64,000 bases of DNA from positions 1 through 64,000 of the forward strand of contig JBCCML010000001.1 in assembly GCA_039026375.1 (NCBI GenBank). The letters run 5' to 3'. The first letter of the stretch is position 1; each line of letters starts with the position of its first letter. Shown piece by piece: positions 26,807 to 34,913 of this stretch. The position numbers and the translations under genes are program-made. The notes under the pieces are model-generated. The model did not search any database and was not told the DNA's origin. It was given only the letters and a program-made list of their open reading frames with translations. Source of the DNA: Thermohalobaculum sp039026375 (GTDB lineage Bacteria > Pseudomonadota > Alphaproteobacteria > Rhodobacterales > Rhodobacteraceae).

Positions 26807-26880
26807 CCCCGGGCACGCGGCTATCCCCAGCCGCTAGCAACTGCCCTCCCCCATTGGGCAGCAGCTCTCGGTGCCCGGGG
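26807..26880 (+). ncRNA. Structured element: 10-bp outer stem enclosing two hairpins (three-way junction)
   Basis: CCCCGGGCAC (26807-26816) pairs with GTGCCCGGGG (26871-26880). Inside lie GCGGCT/AGCCGC (26817-26822 with 26829-26834, loop AUCCCC) and CTGCCC/GGGCAG (26841-26846 with 26856-26861, loop UCCCCCAUU), the latter extended by AGC/GCU across a small internal loop. All three stems are perfect. The two loops are C-rich and complementary to Shine-Dalgarno-like GGGGA. It lies between convergent genes, so it could be a bidirectional transcript end, a palindromic repeat unit or a small RNA. It is not a tRNA: arm lengths and loops do not fit. Confidence 0.45.
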
Positions 26881-26928
26881 CCCGGCTGCGGCGCGCCCGT
26901 TAGGGCGTCAGCCTGCCCCCTCGTAACT

Positions 26929-27078
26929 CTAGTGGTCGTAGAGAGCGTCGAGATCTTCGTCCTTGCCTTCCGGCGAGTCGAAGAGGCCGCGGTCAACCTT
27001 GGCCATTGCCTCCAGAACCGCACTGTCCTGGCTCAGGAAGCTCTCGTCCACGTCACGGATGTCGTCATACTCGAACAT
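26929..27078 (-). CDS. Small acidic protein of 49 residues, unknown function
   Basis: On the minus strand an ATG at 27078 is preceded by a perfect GGAGGAGAAA Shine-Dalgarno. The frame reads MFEYDDIRDVDESFLSQDSA, then VLEAMAKVDRGLFDSPEGKD, then EDLDALYDH and TAG. Sixteen of 49 residues are Asp or Glu, with few basic ones, and no signal or membrane segment is present. It lies 120 bp downstream of the peptide-binding-protein gene on the same strand. The strong ribosome site and coding-like codon use support a real gene. Function not recognised; acidic proteins this size are often inhibitors or adaptors, but that is speculation. Confidence 0.6.
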   Translation of the reverse strand: MFEYDDIRDVDESFLSQDSAVLEAMAKVDRGLFDSPEGKDEDLDALYDH

Positions 27079-27198
27079 TTTCTCCTCCAGTCTGGCCGGC
27101 CCATAACCCCCGGCCTTCTGAAGGAATTGAATCGATTTTGACGAATCACGGCTGTAAGGATCGTCACACTTTTTTAACGATGTTCCTGGGCCAGCCTT

Positions 27199-29019
27199 TC
27201 AGGGCTGCTCAAACCACCAGGTTCCGATGCCACCGGCCCACCCCCACCACCCGTAGAGAGACGTCTGCTGCGGTTTTCGAATGCCCCGCTGCCAAGTCAG
27301 ACGGTCCGTCGGCAAATACCCCAGGGGCACCACATAGACCCCGCCCGTCAGCACCCGGTCCAGTGCGCGAACAGCCGCCTGAAAATCTCCCTGCCCCTCG
27401 GCTGCCAACATGGCCGCGATGGCGGCATCGACCGCCGGGTCGGCCACACCCATGTAGTTGCGGCTACCCTCGGTCAGGCGCGCCTCGCTGCCAAAGTAGC
27501 TCAGCTGCTCGGTGCCCGGGCTCAACGACATCCGGCGTTGATAGAAGATCACGTCGAAATCAAAGGTCCTGAGCCGCGCGCGGTACTGCGTGGCGTCCAC
27601 TTGGCGAACCTCCACAGCCACGCCCAGACGCTCCAGCGAGCTGGCCCACAGGCTGGCCAGAGTCTGATGGTCTGCATTGGCAACAAGGATCTCAAAGCTC
27701 AGCGGCGTACCATCCTCGGCGCGTCGCTGACCATCTGCGGCCGACCATCCGGCGTCGTCCAACAGCGCCCCGGCACGGCGAAGGTTGCGCCGGTCCCGTC
27801 CTGTCCCGTTCGAGATCGGCGGCCGCCAGGGTCCGTCCAGAACGCCGTCCGGCAGCTGGTCGGCAAAGGGCGCCAAGATCTCCAGCTCGCGGTCTTCTGC
27901 AGCGCCTTGGGCCGCCAGGGCCGAATTGTCATAGAAGCTTTGGATTCGCGTATACTGGCCGCGGAAAAGCCGCTCGTTCACCCATTCCCAATCCAGCGCC
28001 AGGGCCAGTGCCTGGCGCACCCGGATGTCATCAAAGGGCGCCCGGCGCGTGTTGAAGGCAAAGCCATCCATGCCGGTGGGGCGGGAATGCGGGACCTGGC
28101 CCCGCTCTAACTGCCCTTGCTGAACCGCTGGTATGTCGTATCCCTCGGCCCAGCGCACGGGGTCGGCATCGTAGAACACCGAAACCGCCCCGGTTTGTAC
28201 GCCCTCCCACAACGCCTCGGCGTTGCGGTAATATTCCAGCCGGATCTCGTCGAAATTGGCCACGCCCCGCGCAGCGGGCAAATCCGCTGCCCACCAGTCA
28301 GGGTTTCGCTTCAGATGCACAAAGCGGCCAGCCTCGTATTCTGTGACCTGGTAGGGGCCCGAGCCTATCGGCGCCTGGATCGTGCCATCCAAGGGTTGGC
28401 CATCAAACTGCGCCTTCTGCAGGATCGGGCGCAGGCCCATCAGCAGCGGCAGCTCGCGGTTGGGCTCGTTGAAGTCGATCCGCACCGTGCGTGGACCCGT
28501 GGCAGCGATCGAAGACACGCCTTGCCAGGCCGCCCGGTAGCGCGGGTGCCCCTCGGTCCCCAGTGTCTCTAGGGACCAGATCACATCCTCGACCGTGACA
28601 GGCGCACCGTCGGCGAACCGCGCCCCCGGCCGTAGGGTAAAGGCCACCCAGGAGCGGTCGGGCGGTGTCTCAATGCTCTCGGCCAACAGCCCGTACAGGG
28701 CGAAGGGTTCCGCATAGTTTCGCGCCATCAGCGATTCGACCGTCAGCGACGGCAGGATCCACGGGGCACTGCCCTTAAGGACAAATCGGTTCAGACTGTC
28801 GAAGGTTCCCAGCTCGCCCAGAACCAGCCGCCCCGCCTTCGGCGCTGTGGCATTTACATAGTCAAAGTGGCTGAAATCAGCTGAGAGTTGAGGTGAGCCG
28901 TGCATTGCAATGCCATGAGAAGGCTCGGCTTTTGCATGCTGCGCAACAAAGGTCGCAATAACTATGGCAAAAATGCGCCACATGCGTGATATCGGCCGAA
29001 ACTTGCCGAGGCCCGACAT
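27199..29019 (-). CDS. Extracellular solute-binding protein, family 5 (peptide ABC transporter type)
   Basis: This periplasmic binding protein captures peptides or similar solutes for an ABC importer. The 606-residue mature-plus-signal protein starts MSGLGKFRPISRMWRIFAIV and has a signal peptide ending QHAKA. A start at the next Met (28983) is also plausible. Family features include HGIAMHGSP, the LGTFDSLNRFVLKG stretch, ARFADGAPVTVEDVIWSLE, and GSGPYQV followed by LKRNPDWW. Upstream codons that would extend the frame to 29418 run back through a candidate small RNA and are not accepted. No permease or ATPase genes lie nearby in the window, so the protein is an orphan or its partners are elsewhere. 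Confidence 0.88.
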   Translation of the reverse strand: MSGLGKFRPISRMWRIFAIVIATFVAQHAKAEPSHGIAMHGSPQLSADFSHFDYVNATAPKAGRLVLGELGTFDSLNRFVLKGSAPWILPSLTVESLMARNYAEPFALYGLLAESIETPPDRSWVAFTLRPGARFADGAPVTVEDVIWSLETLGTEGHPRYRAAWQGVSSIAATGPRTVRIDFNEPNRELPLLMGLRPILQKAQFDGQPLDGTIQAPIGSGPYQVTEYEAGRFVHLKRNPDWWAADLPAARGVANFDEIRLEYYRNAEALWEGVQTGAVSVFYDADPVRWAEGYDIPAVQQGQLERGQVPHSRPTGMDGFAFNTRRAPFDDIRVRQALALALDWEWVNERLFRGQYTRIQSFYDNSALAAQGAAEDRELEILAPFADQLPDGVLDGPWRPPISNGTGRDRRNLRRAGALLDDAGWSAADGQRRAEDGTPLSFEILVANADHQTLASLWASSLERLGVAVEVRQVDATQYRARLRTFDFDVIFYQRRMSLSPGTEQLSYFGSEARLTEGSRNYMGVADPAVDAAIAAMLAAEGQGDFQAAVRALDRVLTGGVYVVPLGYLPTDRLTWQRGIRKPQQTSLYGWWGWAGGIGTWWFEQP

Positions 29020-29026
29020 ATGGGCC

Positions 29027-29055
29027 TTGCCTGTCAGGCCAGCTAGACGTATGGT
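29027..29055 (+). promoter_or_regulatory. Candidate promoter for a small RNA
   Basis: TTGCCT (29027-29032) and TATGGT (29050-29055) are spaced by exactly 17 bases, a good sigma-70-type arrangement pointing rightward. Transcription would start near 29062, directly before two stem-loops that end in an intrinsic terminator. Confidence 0.45.
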
Positions 29056-29061
29056 TTCCCC

Positions 29062-29137
29062 ACTGCTCGATAGGTTTCTTGCCTGTATGAAACCTGCCTC
29101 AACACCTAATGCGCTCCCTTCGGGGGGCGCTTTTTTT
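29062..29137 (+). ncRNA. Candidate small RNA, about 76 nt
   Basis: Between the divergent peptide-binding gene (-) and bdhA (+), a candidate promoter is followed by a perfect 7-bp stem-loop (AGGTTTC 29072-29078 with GAAACCT 29089-29095, 10-base loop), a single-stranded linker, and an intrinsic terminator ending at 29137. No open frame of note lies between. The terminator on the plus strand has no plus-strand gene upstream to serve, which is the main argument for an independent transcript. It could alternatively be antisense to the 5' region of the peptide-binding-protein mRNA, whose start is at 29019. Expression is unproven. Confidence 0.55.
29111..29137 (+). terminator. Intrinsic terminator with UUCG tetraloop
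   Basis: GCGCTCCC (29111-29118) pairs with GGGGGCGC (29123-29130), including one G-U pair, around a UUCG tetraloop. Seven T follow (29131-29137). This is the best rho-independent terminator in the left half of the window. Confidence 0.85.
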
Positions 29138-29266
29138 ATTTCTGAACGCGCCGTTACTTGTGGTTGCCGAATCATCTGCTCTGACTTCTTTCGTCTTGCT
29201 GCACCGCAACAATTCTGTTTCAACCGAGCGTAGATCAGGCAAAGACACGGGGAAAGGGGCGCGGGC

Positions 29267-30052
29267 ATGACACTTTCAGGAAAAACTGCGGTGATTACGG
29301 GATCAAACTCGGGCGTCGGCCTGGGGATCGCAGAATGCCTGGCCGCGCGCGGGGCGAACGTGGTCTTGAACTCGTTCACCGACCGCGACGAAGACCGCGC
29401 CATAGCCGATGAGATCACAGCCCGCGGCGGCGGTCGCGCGGTCTATATCCAGGCCGACATGTCAGAGGGCGAGGCCTGCCGGTCGCTGGTGACCCGCGCG
29501 GCGGAGGCATTCGGCAAGGTCGACATTCTGGTGAACAATGCCGGCATCCAGTACGTCGCCGCGATCCCTGATTTCCCGATGGACAAGTGGGACGCAATCA
29601 TCGCGATCAACCTGTCCTCGGCCTTCCACACCACAGCCGCCGCCCTGCCCCTGATGCGCGCCCAGGGCTGGGGCCGCGTGGTCAACATCGCCTCGGCCCA
29701 CGGGCTAACCGCATCACCCTATAAGTCCGCCTATATCGCCGCCAAACACGGGGTTGTCGGCCTGTCGAAGACGACCGCCCTGGAAACGGCGGAGGAGCCC
29801 ATCACCTGCAATGCCGTCTGCCCGGGCTACGTGCTGACGCCACTAGTCGAGTCGCAGATACCCGACACAATGCGGGAGTATGGCATGGACCGCGATACGG
29901 TGGTGCGCGACGTCCTGCTGGCCCGGCAGCCATCTAAGGAATTCGCCACCGTGGAGCAGCTGGGCGGCACGGTGGCCTTCCTCTGCTCAGACGACGCGGC
30001 GCAGATTACAGGGACGACGATCAGCGTCGATGGCGGCTGGACGGCCTTGTGA
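29267..30052 (+). CDS. bdhA: 3-Hydroxybutyrate dehydrogenase
   Basis: Short-chain dehydrogenase that oxidises D-3-hydroxybutyrate to acetoacetate with NAD+ during polyhydroxybutyrate turnover. The 261-residue protein has the TGSNSGVGLGI cofactor motif near the N-terminus, NNAGIQ, the catalytic Ser in VNIASAHG, and YIAAKHG with the catalytic Tyr and Lys. The sequence AGIQYVAAIPDFPMDKWD and the C-terminal ISVDGGWTAL are typical of this enzyme. It is followed 25 bp later by a patatin-like gene, a pairing common in this order. Confidence 0.93.
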   Translation: MTLSGKTAVITGSNSGVGLGIAECLAARGANVVLNSFTDRDEDRAIADEITARGGGRAVYIQADMSEGEACRSLVTRAAEAFGKVDILVNNAGIQYVAAIPDFPMDKWDAIIAINLSSAFHTTAAALPLMRAQGWGRVVNIASAHGLTASPYKSAYIAAKHGVVGLSKTTALETAEEPITCNAVCPGYVLTPLVESQIPDTMREYGMDRDTVVRDVLLARQPSKEFATVEQLGGTVAFLCSDDAAQITGTTISVDGGWTAL

Positions 30053-30077
30053 CAGGCCGCAAGACAGGGGACCGCAA

Positions 30078-31103
30078 ATGACCAAAACGGTGAACCTGGC
30101 CCTGCAGGGCGGCGGCGCGCATGGGGCATTCACCTGGGGGGTGCTGGACCGCCTACTGGAGGAGGAGCGCCTGGAGATCGAGGCGATCTCGGGTACCTCG
30201 GCAGGCGCCATGAACGCGGCCATGTTGAAGACCGGGCTGGTGACGGGCGGGCGCGACGGCGCCAAGGCGCAGTTAGACCGGTTCTGGCGAGTGATCCGGC
30301 GGCAATCGGGACGCAACGCCAATCCGGTCAGCGACTGGATGGCCCTGTTCTCACCCGACGCTGCGGATCTGGCGCGCTCGATCATGGGCGGCCCTGCCTA
30401 TCAACTGGCCGACACCTGGAGTCGCACGCTCTCACCCTACGACTGGAATCCGTTGAACATCAATCCATTACGGGATCTTCTTGAGGATCTGATCGAGTGG
30501 GAGGCGGTGTGCCAGGACTGCCGCCCCTATCTCCACATCTCCGCCACGAACGTGCGCACCGGCAAGATCGAGGTCTTTGACCGCACAGCGCTGTGCGTCG
30601 AAAGCCTGCTGGCCTCGGCCTGTCTGCCGACGCTGTTCCAGGCGGTCGAGATCGACGGCGAATCCTACTGGGACGGCGGTTTCATGGGGAACCCCGCGCT
30701 CTATCCGCTGTACCGCAGCTCGACAGCAGACATCGTGATCGTGCACATCAACCCGCTGGAGCGCACCGAAATCCCCCGCACCGCGTCAGAGATCCAGAAC
30801 CGCGTTAACGAGATCTCGTTCAATTCGTCGCTGCTGCGCGAATTGCGCGCCATCGACTTCGTGCATCGGCTGTTGGCAGACGGCAAATTGGGCAAAGGCG
30901 AGAAGCGCGAGATCTTGGTCCATTCGATCCGCGATGACGAGACGATGACCGATCTGAGCGTCGCCACCAAGCTGGTGCCCGACCCCGCCCTGTTTGACCA
31001 GCTGAAGGCGGCGGGCCGCGCGGCGGCAGAGAGTTTCCTGAAGGACAACTGGTCAAAGATCGGGCGCAAAAGCTCGGTGGACCTCCGGGCAATGTTCGGC
31101 TGA
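30078..31103 (+). CDS. Patatin-like phospholipase family hydrolase
   Basis: This 341-residue serine hydrolase has the oxyanion motif LALQGGGAHGAF at the N-terminus, the nucleophile elbow GTSAGAMNAA (residues ~40-49), and the catalytic Asp in YWDGGFMGNP near residue 200. Patatin hydrolases cleave phospholipids or acyl esters. The position directly behind bdhA suggests a link with polyhydroxybutyrate or storage-lipid mobilisation, but that is contextual inference. No signal peptide is present, so it is cytoplasmic. The ATG at 30078 follows a purine-rich stretch (GGGGACCGCAA); extensions upstream would overlap bdhA. Confidence 0.88.
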   Translation: MTKTVNLALQGGGAHGAFTWGVLDRLLEEERLEIEAISGTSAGAMNAAMLKTGLVTGGRDGAKAQLDRFWRVIRRQSGRNANPVSDWMALFSPDAADLARSIMGGPAYQLADTWSRTLSPYDWNPLNINPLRDLLEDLIEWEAVCQDCRPYLHISATNVRTGKIEVFDRTALCVESLLASACLPTLFQAVEIDGESYWDGGFMGNPALYPLYRSSTADIVIVHINPLERTEIPRTASEIQNRVNEISFNSSLLRELRAIDFVHRLLADGKLGKGEKREILVHSIRDDETMTDLSVATKLVPDPALFDQLKAAGRAAAESFLKDNWSKIGRKSSVDLRAMFG

Positions 31104-31410
31104 TCGGTAATGGTCTGCGCGGCGCCCGACCCTGGGTGGGCGCTGGCCGCGTTCCATTCCCCACTAACCAGCACAGAGGTCGACCGGACGACGCCATCCG
31201 CTGGTCACCGCAAAAGCGCCCTCCCGGGGCAAGGGTCGGGCGCCGCCCGGCTGCGTCGGGCGAGAGACATCGCTTTCAGCACGCGATCCCAAAAGCGACG
31301 TGTAAACCACGGCAGCGCAGCTACTGCATCCGGCTTGCGCGCCGCGCCGTCGCCCGTCATCAAACCGTCACAGCTGGGCATTACGCGCCAGAAAAAGACC
31401 TGGGGGAAAC
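31104..31410. other. 307-bp intergenic region after the patatin gene
   Basis: No gene is supported. A GC-rich hairpin (GCGCCC 31122-31127 with GGGCGC 31138-31143) lies 18 bp after the patatin stop and may end its transcript. The remainder is GC-rich without an obvious promoter. Confidence 0.5.
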
Positions 31411-31890
31411 GTGTTCAACATTCTCGTGCTGTGCACCGGCAACTCGGCGCGCTCGATCCTGGCCGAAGCGGTGCTGAACCGCGACGGCGCGGGACGGGTG
31501 GCGGCCTATTCGGCGGGCTCGAACCCAACCGGCCGCGTCAACCCCGGTGCCATCCGCCTTCTGGAGCGGCGCGGGCTGCCCACCACCGGCTACCGCTCGA
31601 AGTCTTGGGACGAGTTTGCCGCCCCCGGCTCCCCGGCCATGGATTTGGTGGTGACCGTCTGCGCCTCGGCCGCGGGCGAGGTCTGCCCCATCTGGCCCGG
31701 CGCCCCGATGACCACGCATTGGGGCGTAGATGACCCCGCGGCGGCCCCCGATGACCAGATCGATCTGGCCTTTCAGCTAGCCTATCATCGGCTGTCGGCG
31801 CGGATTAACGCCTTCCTGGCGTTGCCGTTCGAGGATATGGCCCCTGACGACTTGCGCCCCCGACTGAGGGCCATTGGGGAGATGGCCTGA
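31411..31890 (+). CDS. arsC: Arsenate reductase, low-molecular-weight phosphatase family
   Basis: This 159-residue cytoplasmic protein reduces arsenate to arsenite. It has the nucleophile loop VLCTGNSARS (CX5R, residues ~7-16), a Cys pair in TVCASAAGEVCPIWPG that matches the resolving cysteines of thioredoxin-coupled ArsC, and the general-acid Asp in WGVDDPAA. Translation begins at a GTG with GGGGGA upstream. It overlaps the aquaporin gene by one base (TGATG), as in the aqpS-arsC module of rhizobia, where the channel releases arsenite. No arsR or arsH is visible nearby. Confidence 0.88.
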   Translation: MFNILVLCTGNSARSILAEAVLNRDGAGRVAAYSAGSNPTGRVNPGAIRLLERRGLPTTGYRSKSWDEFAAPGSPAMDLVVTVCASAAGEVCPIWPGAPMTTHWGVDDPAAAPDDQIDLAFQLAYHRLSARINAFLALPFEDMAPDDLRPRLRAIGEMA

Positions 31891-32564
31891 TGACCCGCAA
31901 GTTGATCGCAGAAGCCGTAGGGTCGTGCCTGCTGCTGATCTCGATCATTGGCTCGGGCATCATGGGCGATGCCCTGTCGGCGGGGCAACCAGGCGCGGCA
32001 CTGCTGCCGCATACGCTGGCCATTGGCGCCATGCTGTTTGTGATCATCACTCTGCTGGGCCCCGTGTCGGGCGCGCATTTCAACCCGGCTGTCAGCCTGG
32101 TTTTCGCCCTGCGCGGTGACCTGCCGTGGCGGGACTTCGCCCCGTACGTCGCGGCTCAGGTGGTAGGCGCCGTCTTGGGCGTCGCGTTGACGAACATGAT
32201 GTGGGAATTGGCGCCGTTACAGATCGCAGACAATGTGCGCACCGGACCTGGCCAGTGGCTGGGCGAGGTCATCGCCACCGCCGGTCTGGTCTGGTTGATC
32301 TTGGGCGGGCTGCGCACGGCGCCGCATCTGATCCCCGCGATGGTCGGTCTTTACATCATGGGGGCCATCTGGTTCACGGCCTCGTTCAGTTTCGCCAATC
32401 CGGCGGTCAGCGTGGCGCGCATCTTCTCGGACACGTTCGCCGGCATTCAGCCCGCTGATGTGGCGCCCTTTATCGGGGCTCAGATCGTCGGCGCCCTGCT
32501 CGGTTGGGGCGGGGCCCGGCTGATCTGGCCCGACGAGGAAAACACCACGGACGACCCCGCCTAA
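31890..32564 (+). CDS. aqpS: MIP-family channel (arsenite-exit aquaglyceroporin type)
   Basis: This 224-residue protein has six membrane helices and both aquaporin half-helices: HFNPAVSL (residues ~65-72) and FANPAVSVAR (~170-179). Directly behind arsC, with an overlapping start, it fits the AqpS role of letting arsenite flow out after reduction, instead of the usual ArsB/Acr3 pump. Function in arsenic efflux is inferred from gene order; the selectivity residues cannot be judged with certainty by eye. Confidence 0.85.
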   Translation: MTRKLIAEAVGSCLLLISIIGSGIMGDALSAGQPGAALLPHTLAIGAMLFVIITLLGPVSGAHFNPAVSLVFALRGDLPWRDFAPYVAAQVVGAVLGVALTNMMWELAPLQIADNVRTGPGQWLGEVIATAGLVWLILGGLRTAPHLIPAMVGLYIMGAIWFTASFSFANPAVSVARIFSDTFAGIQPADVAPFIGAQIVGALLGWGGARLIWPDEENTTDDPA

Positions 32565-32619
32565 GCACACCTGCACGATCGGGGTTTCGCCCGGGGCGAC
32601 GCGGCCTTATGTTGGGGCC

Positions 32620-33288
32620 ATGGTTAGCTTGCACATCATCTCCGACCCGATCTGCCCCTGGTGCTACATCGGGAAGGCCAATCTCGACGCCGCAATCGCC
32701 GAGACGGGCATCGACCCCTTCGATATCGAATGGCGGATCTTTCAGCTGAACCCGGACATGCCGCCCGAAGGCATGGACCGGCGCCAGTACCTCGAGACGA
32801 AGTTCGGCGGACCCGACCGGGCCAAGGCGATCTATGATCGGATCCGCCAGGCGGCCGGGGGCGCGGGGCTGGAAGTCGCGTTCGAGAAGATGCAGCGCAC
32901 GCCCAACACCATGGATGCGCACCGCCTGATCCGCTGGGCCAAGACCACCGGGCGCCAGACCGAGTTGGTCGAACACCTGTTTCAGCGATACTTCGAGGAA
33001 GGCGCCGACATCTCGGACCGGGACGAGCTGCTGGCCGCGGCCGACAAGATCGGCATGGAGCGCGAGGTGGTTGAGAAGCTGCTGGACGGCGATGCGGACC
33101 GGGCAGAACTCAGCGAAGAGGACCGCGCCGCCCGCGAGATGGGCGTGACCGGCGTGCCCACGTTCATCGTCGGCGGCAAGTATGTGGTCCAGGGCGCGCA
33201 ACCGCCCGAAACGTGGGCCAAGGTGATCCGCGAGCTCGCCGCCTCGGCCGCCGAGCGTGCGGCCAACCCCGAGGAGGCCGCCACATGA
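32620..33288 (+). CDS. DsbA-family oxidoreductase, FrnE-like
   Basis: This 222-residue protein has a thioredoxin fold with an inserted helical domain. The active site is C-P-W-C in SDPICPWCYIGK (residues ~8-19). Near the C-terminus GVTGVPTFIVGGKYVVQGAQPP supplies the cis-Pro loop. FrnE-like proteins are cytoplasmic disulfide oxidoreductases or isomerases; no signal peptide is seen here. The stop overlaps the start of the next membrane protein (ATGA). Confidence 0.87.
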   Translation: MVSLHIISDPICPWCYIGKANLDAAIAETGIDPFDIEWRIFQLNPDMPPEGMDRRQYLETKFGGPDRAKAIYDRIRQAAGGAGLEVAFEKMQRTPNTMDAHRLIRWAKTTGRQTELVEHLFQRYFEEGADISDRDELLAAADKIGMEREVVEKLLDGDADRAELSEEDRAAREMGVTGVPTFIVGGKYVVQGAQPPETWAKVIRELAASAAERAANPEEAAT

Positions 33289-33776
33289 GCATGCTGATCG
33301 ACGAACTGCAGCAATTGGCCAGCAACCCCTGGGCCTGGGGTGTGGTCGCGGTACTGGCAGTGCTGGCCGGCCAAGCGGTGGTGCAGTTCCTGGCCTGCCC
33401 CTATGCCAGCGGCAAGGCCAAGATCGGCGATGCGGAGATGGCCGAAGCCCGCCGCGGAAGTTTCGTGCCCAGCGCGCGGTTCGCCATGACGATGGTGGGC
33501 GGGGCCCTGCTGACGGTGACCGGGCTTTTCATGATCGCCCAGGGCATCAGCCCCGCCATCGCCCTCGGCGCCCTGGTGGCCGGCGTGATGATCATCCAGA
33601 CCGAGCCCTCGCGCCTGGACATCCGCGAACAGACCTATGCCGTCATCGCTCACCGTGACGCGCCCCATGATGTGCTTGAGGGGCATCGCGGTCGGCTGCG
33701 CAGCTCGCAACGCCAGCTGGCGCTCACCAACGTGCTGATCGTGGCCGCGGTCACCGCCGCGATGTTCGTCTTCTAG
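33285..33776 (+). CDS. Small membrane protein of unknown function
   Basis: This 163-residue protein has about four hydrophobic segments: WAWGVVAVLAVLAGQAVVQF, FAMTMVGGALLTVTGLFMIA, ISPAIALGALVAGVMIIQ, and a C-terminal ALTNVLIVAAVTAAMFVF. The ATG overlaps the stop of the FrnE-like gene, so the two are coupled. A coding start 24 codons upstream would lie inside the preceding gene and is not used. No family is recognised. Confidence 0.7.
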   Translation: MSMLIDELQQLASNPWAWGVVAVLAVLAGQAVVQFLACPYASGKAKIGDAEMAEARRGSFVPSARFAMTMVGGALLTVTGLFMIAQGISPAIALGALVAGVMIIQTEPSRLDIREQTYAVIAHRDAPHDVLEGHRGRLRSSQRQLALTNVLIVAAVTAAMFVF

Positions 33777-33795
33777 GGCCAGTACCCCCAGCCCA

Positions 33796-34782
33796 TCACG
33801 CCGCCAACCGGTCCCGGCCATGCGGCTCCCAGAAATCCACCACAGGGCCCGCGGGCACGATGCCATGCGGGTTCACGCTTTCGTGGCTGGCGTAATAGTG
33901 ATAGCGGATCTGGTCCATATCAACGGTCTCTGCCACGCCTGGATGCTGGTAGAGCTCGCGCGTATAGGCCCACAGCGCCGGGTAATCGACCAGCCGTCGG
34001 ATGTTGCACTTGAAGTGGCCCACATAGACCGGATCAAACCGGACCAACGTCGTGAACAGGCGCCAATCCGCTTCCGTGATCTGGCCGCCCACCAGATAGC
34101 GCTGGCGCGATAGCCGGTCCTCCAGCCAATCCATCGTCTCGAACAACGCCGTGACCGCCTGGTCATAGGCCGCCTGGCTGGTGGCAAACCCCGATTTGTA
34201 GACGCCGTTGTTCAGCGTGTCATAGATCCGCGCGTTCACCGAATCGATCTCGTCGCGCAGCGGCACCGGATAATAATCCGCGCCATTCCCCGTCAGCCCG
34301 TTAAAGGCCGTGTTGAACATCCGGATAATCTCGGAGGATTCGTTCGACACGATCGTCCCCGTCTTGGTGTCCCACAGCACCGGCACCGTCACCCGCGTGG
34401 TCACCGTCGGATCTGCGGCCGTGTAGACATCGCGCATGAAGGCCCGTCCCCCCAGACGGTCCCCTGTCGAGCATGGGTAGTCGTCGCCAAAGGTCCAGCC
34501 GTGCTCTTTCATCAGGGGATGCACGACCGAGACATCGATGTGCTCCGCCAAGCCCTTCAGCGCGCGGAAGATCAGCGTCCGGTGCGCCCAGGGACAGGCC
34601 AGCGCCACATAGAGGTGATAGCGCCCGCTCTCCGCCGCAAAGCCCCCCTGCCCCGACGGCCCCGGCGCGCCATCGGGCGTCACCCAATTGCGAAAACTGG
34701 CATCCTTGCGGACAAAGGCGCCCCCGGTCGACTTGGTGTCGTACCACTGGTCCACCCACTTGCCGTCGACTAACAGGCCCAT
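33796..34782 (-). CDS. Glutathionyl-hydroquinone reductase (Xi-class glutathione transferase)
   Basis: Reduces glutathionylated quinones with glutathione. The 328-residue protein starts MGLLVDGKWVDQWYDTKSTG, and the catalytic Cys sits in YVALACPWAHRTLIFRALKG (residues ~57-76). LVGGQITEADWRLF and VRFDPVYVGHFKCN are further hallmarks of the Xi class. The start at 34782 has a GGGAGG Shine-Dalgarno eight bases upstream. It is divergent from the DUF4062 gene across 131 bp. Confidence 0.92.
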   Translation of the reverse strand: MGLLVDGKWVDQWYDTKSTGGAFVRKDASFRNWVTPDGAPGPSGQGGFAAESGRYHLYVALACPWAHRTLIFRALKGLAEHIDVSVVHPLMKEHGWTFGDDYPCSTGDRLGGRAFMRDVYTAADPTVTTRVTVPVLWDTKTGTIVSNESSEIIRMFNTAFNGLTGNGADYYPVPLRDEIDSVNARIYDTLNNGVYKSGFATSQAAYDQAVTALFETMDWLEDRLSRQRYLVGGQITEADWRLFTTLVRFDPVYVGHFKCNIRRLVDYPALWAYTRELYQHPGVAETVDMDQIRYHYYASHESVNPHGIVPAGPVVDFWEPHGRDRLAA

Positions 34783-34913
34783 CGTGCGATCCTCCCGGTT
34801 TGCTGGCCTATACTTGGCGCCCGGACCCCGCGCCCGCCACCCCCACGATGCGGCAAGATCCTTTGCGCTGGGCGGCACAATCGCTACCTTTCCGGGGCAG
34901 GACCGGGGTTTTC

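Noticed and set aside
26807..26880. tRNA interpretation of the cloverleaf-like fold
   Set aside because: Outer stem is 10 bp, only two inner arms exist, and there is no T-loop sequence or proper anticodon arm.
29020..29418. N-terminal extension of the peptide-binding protein to 29418
   Set aside because: The extension would bury the signal peptide 130 residues inside and cross the candidate small RNA and terminator; a start at 29019 gives a normal signal peptide.
34473..34913. N-terminal extension of the DUF4062 protein
   Set aside because: Translation is Arg/Pro/Ser-rich noise opposite the GST gene; DUF4062 similarity starts at 34914.
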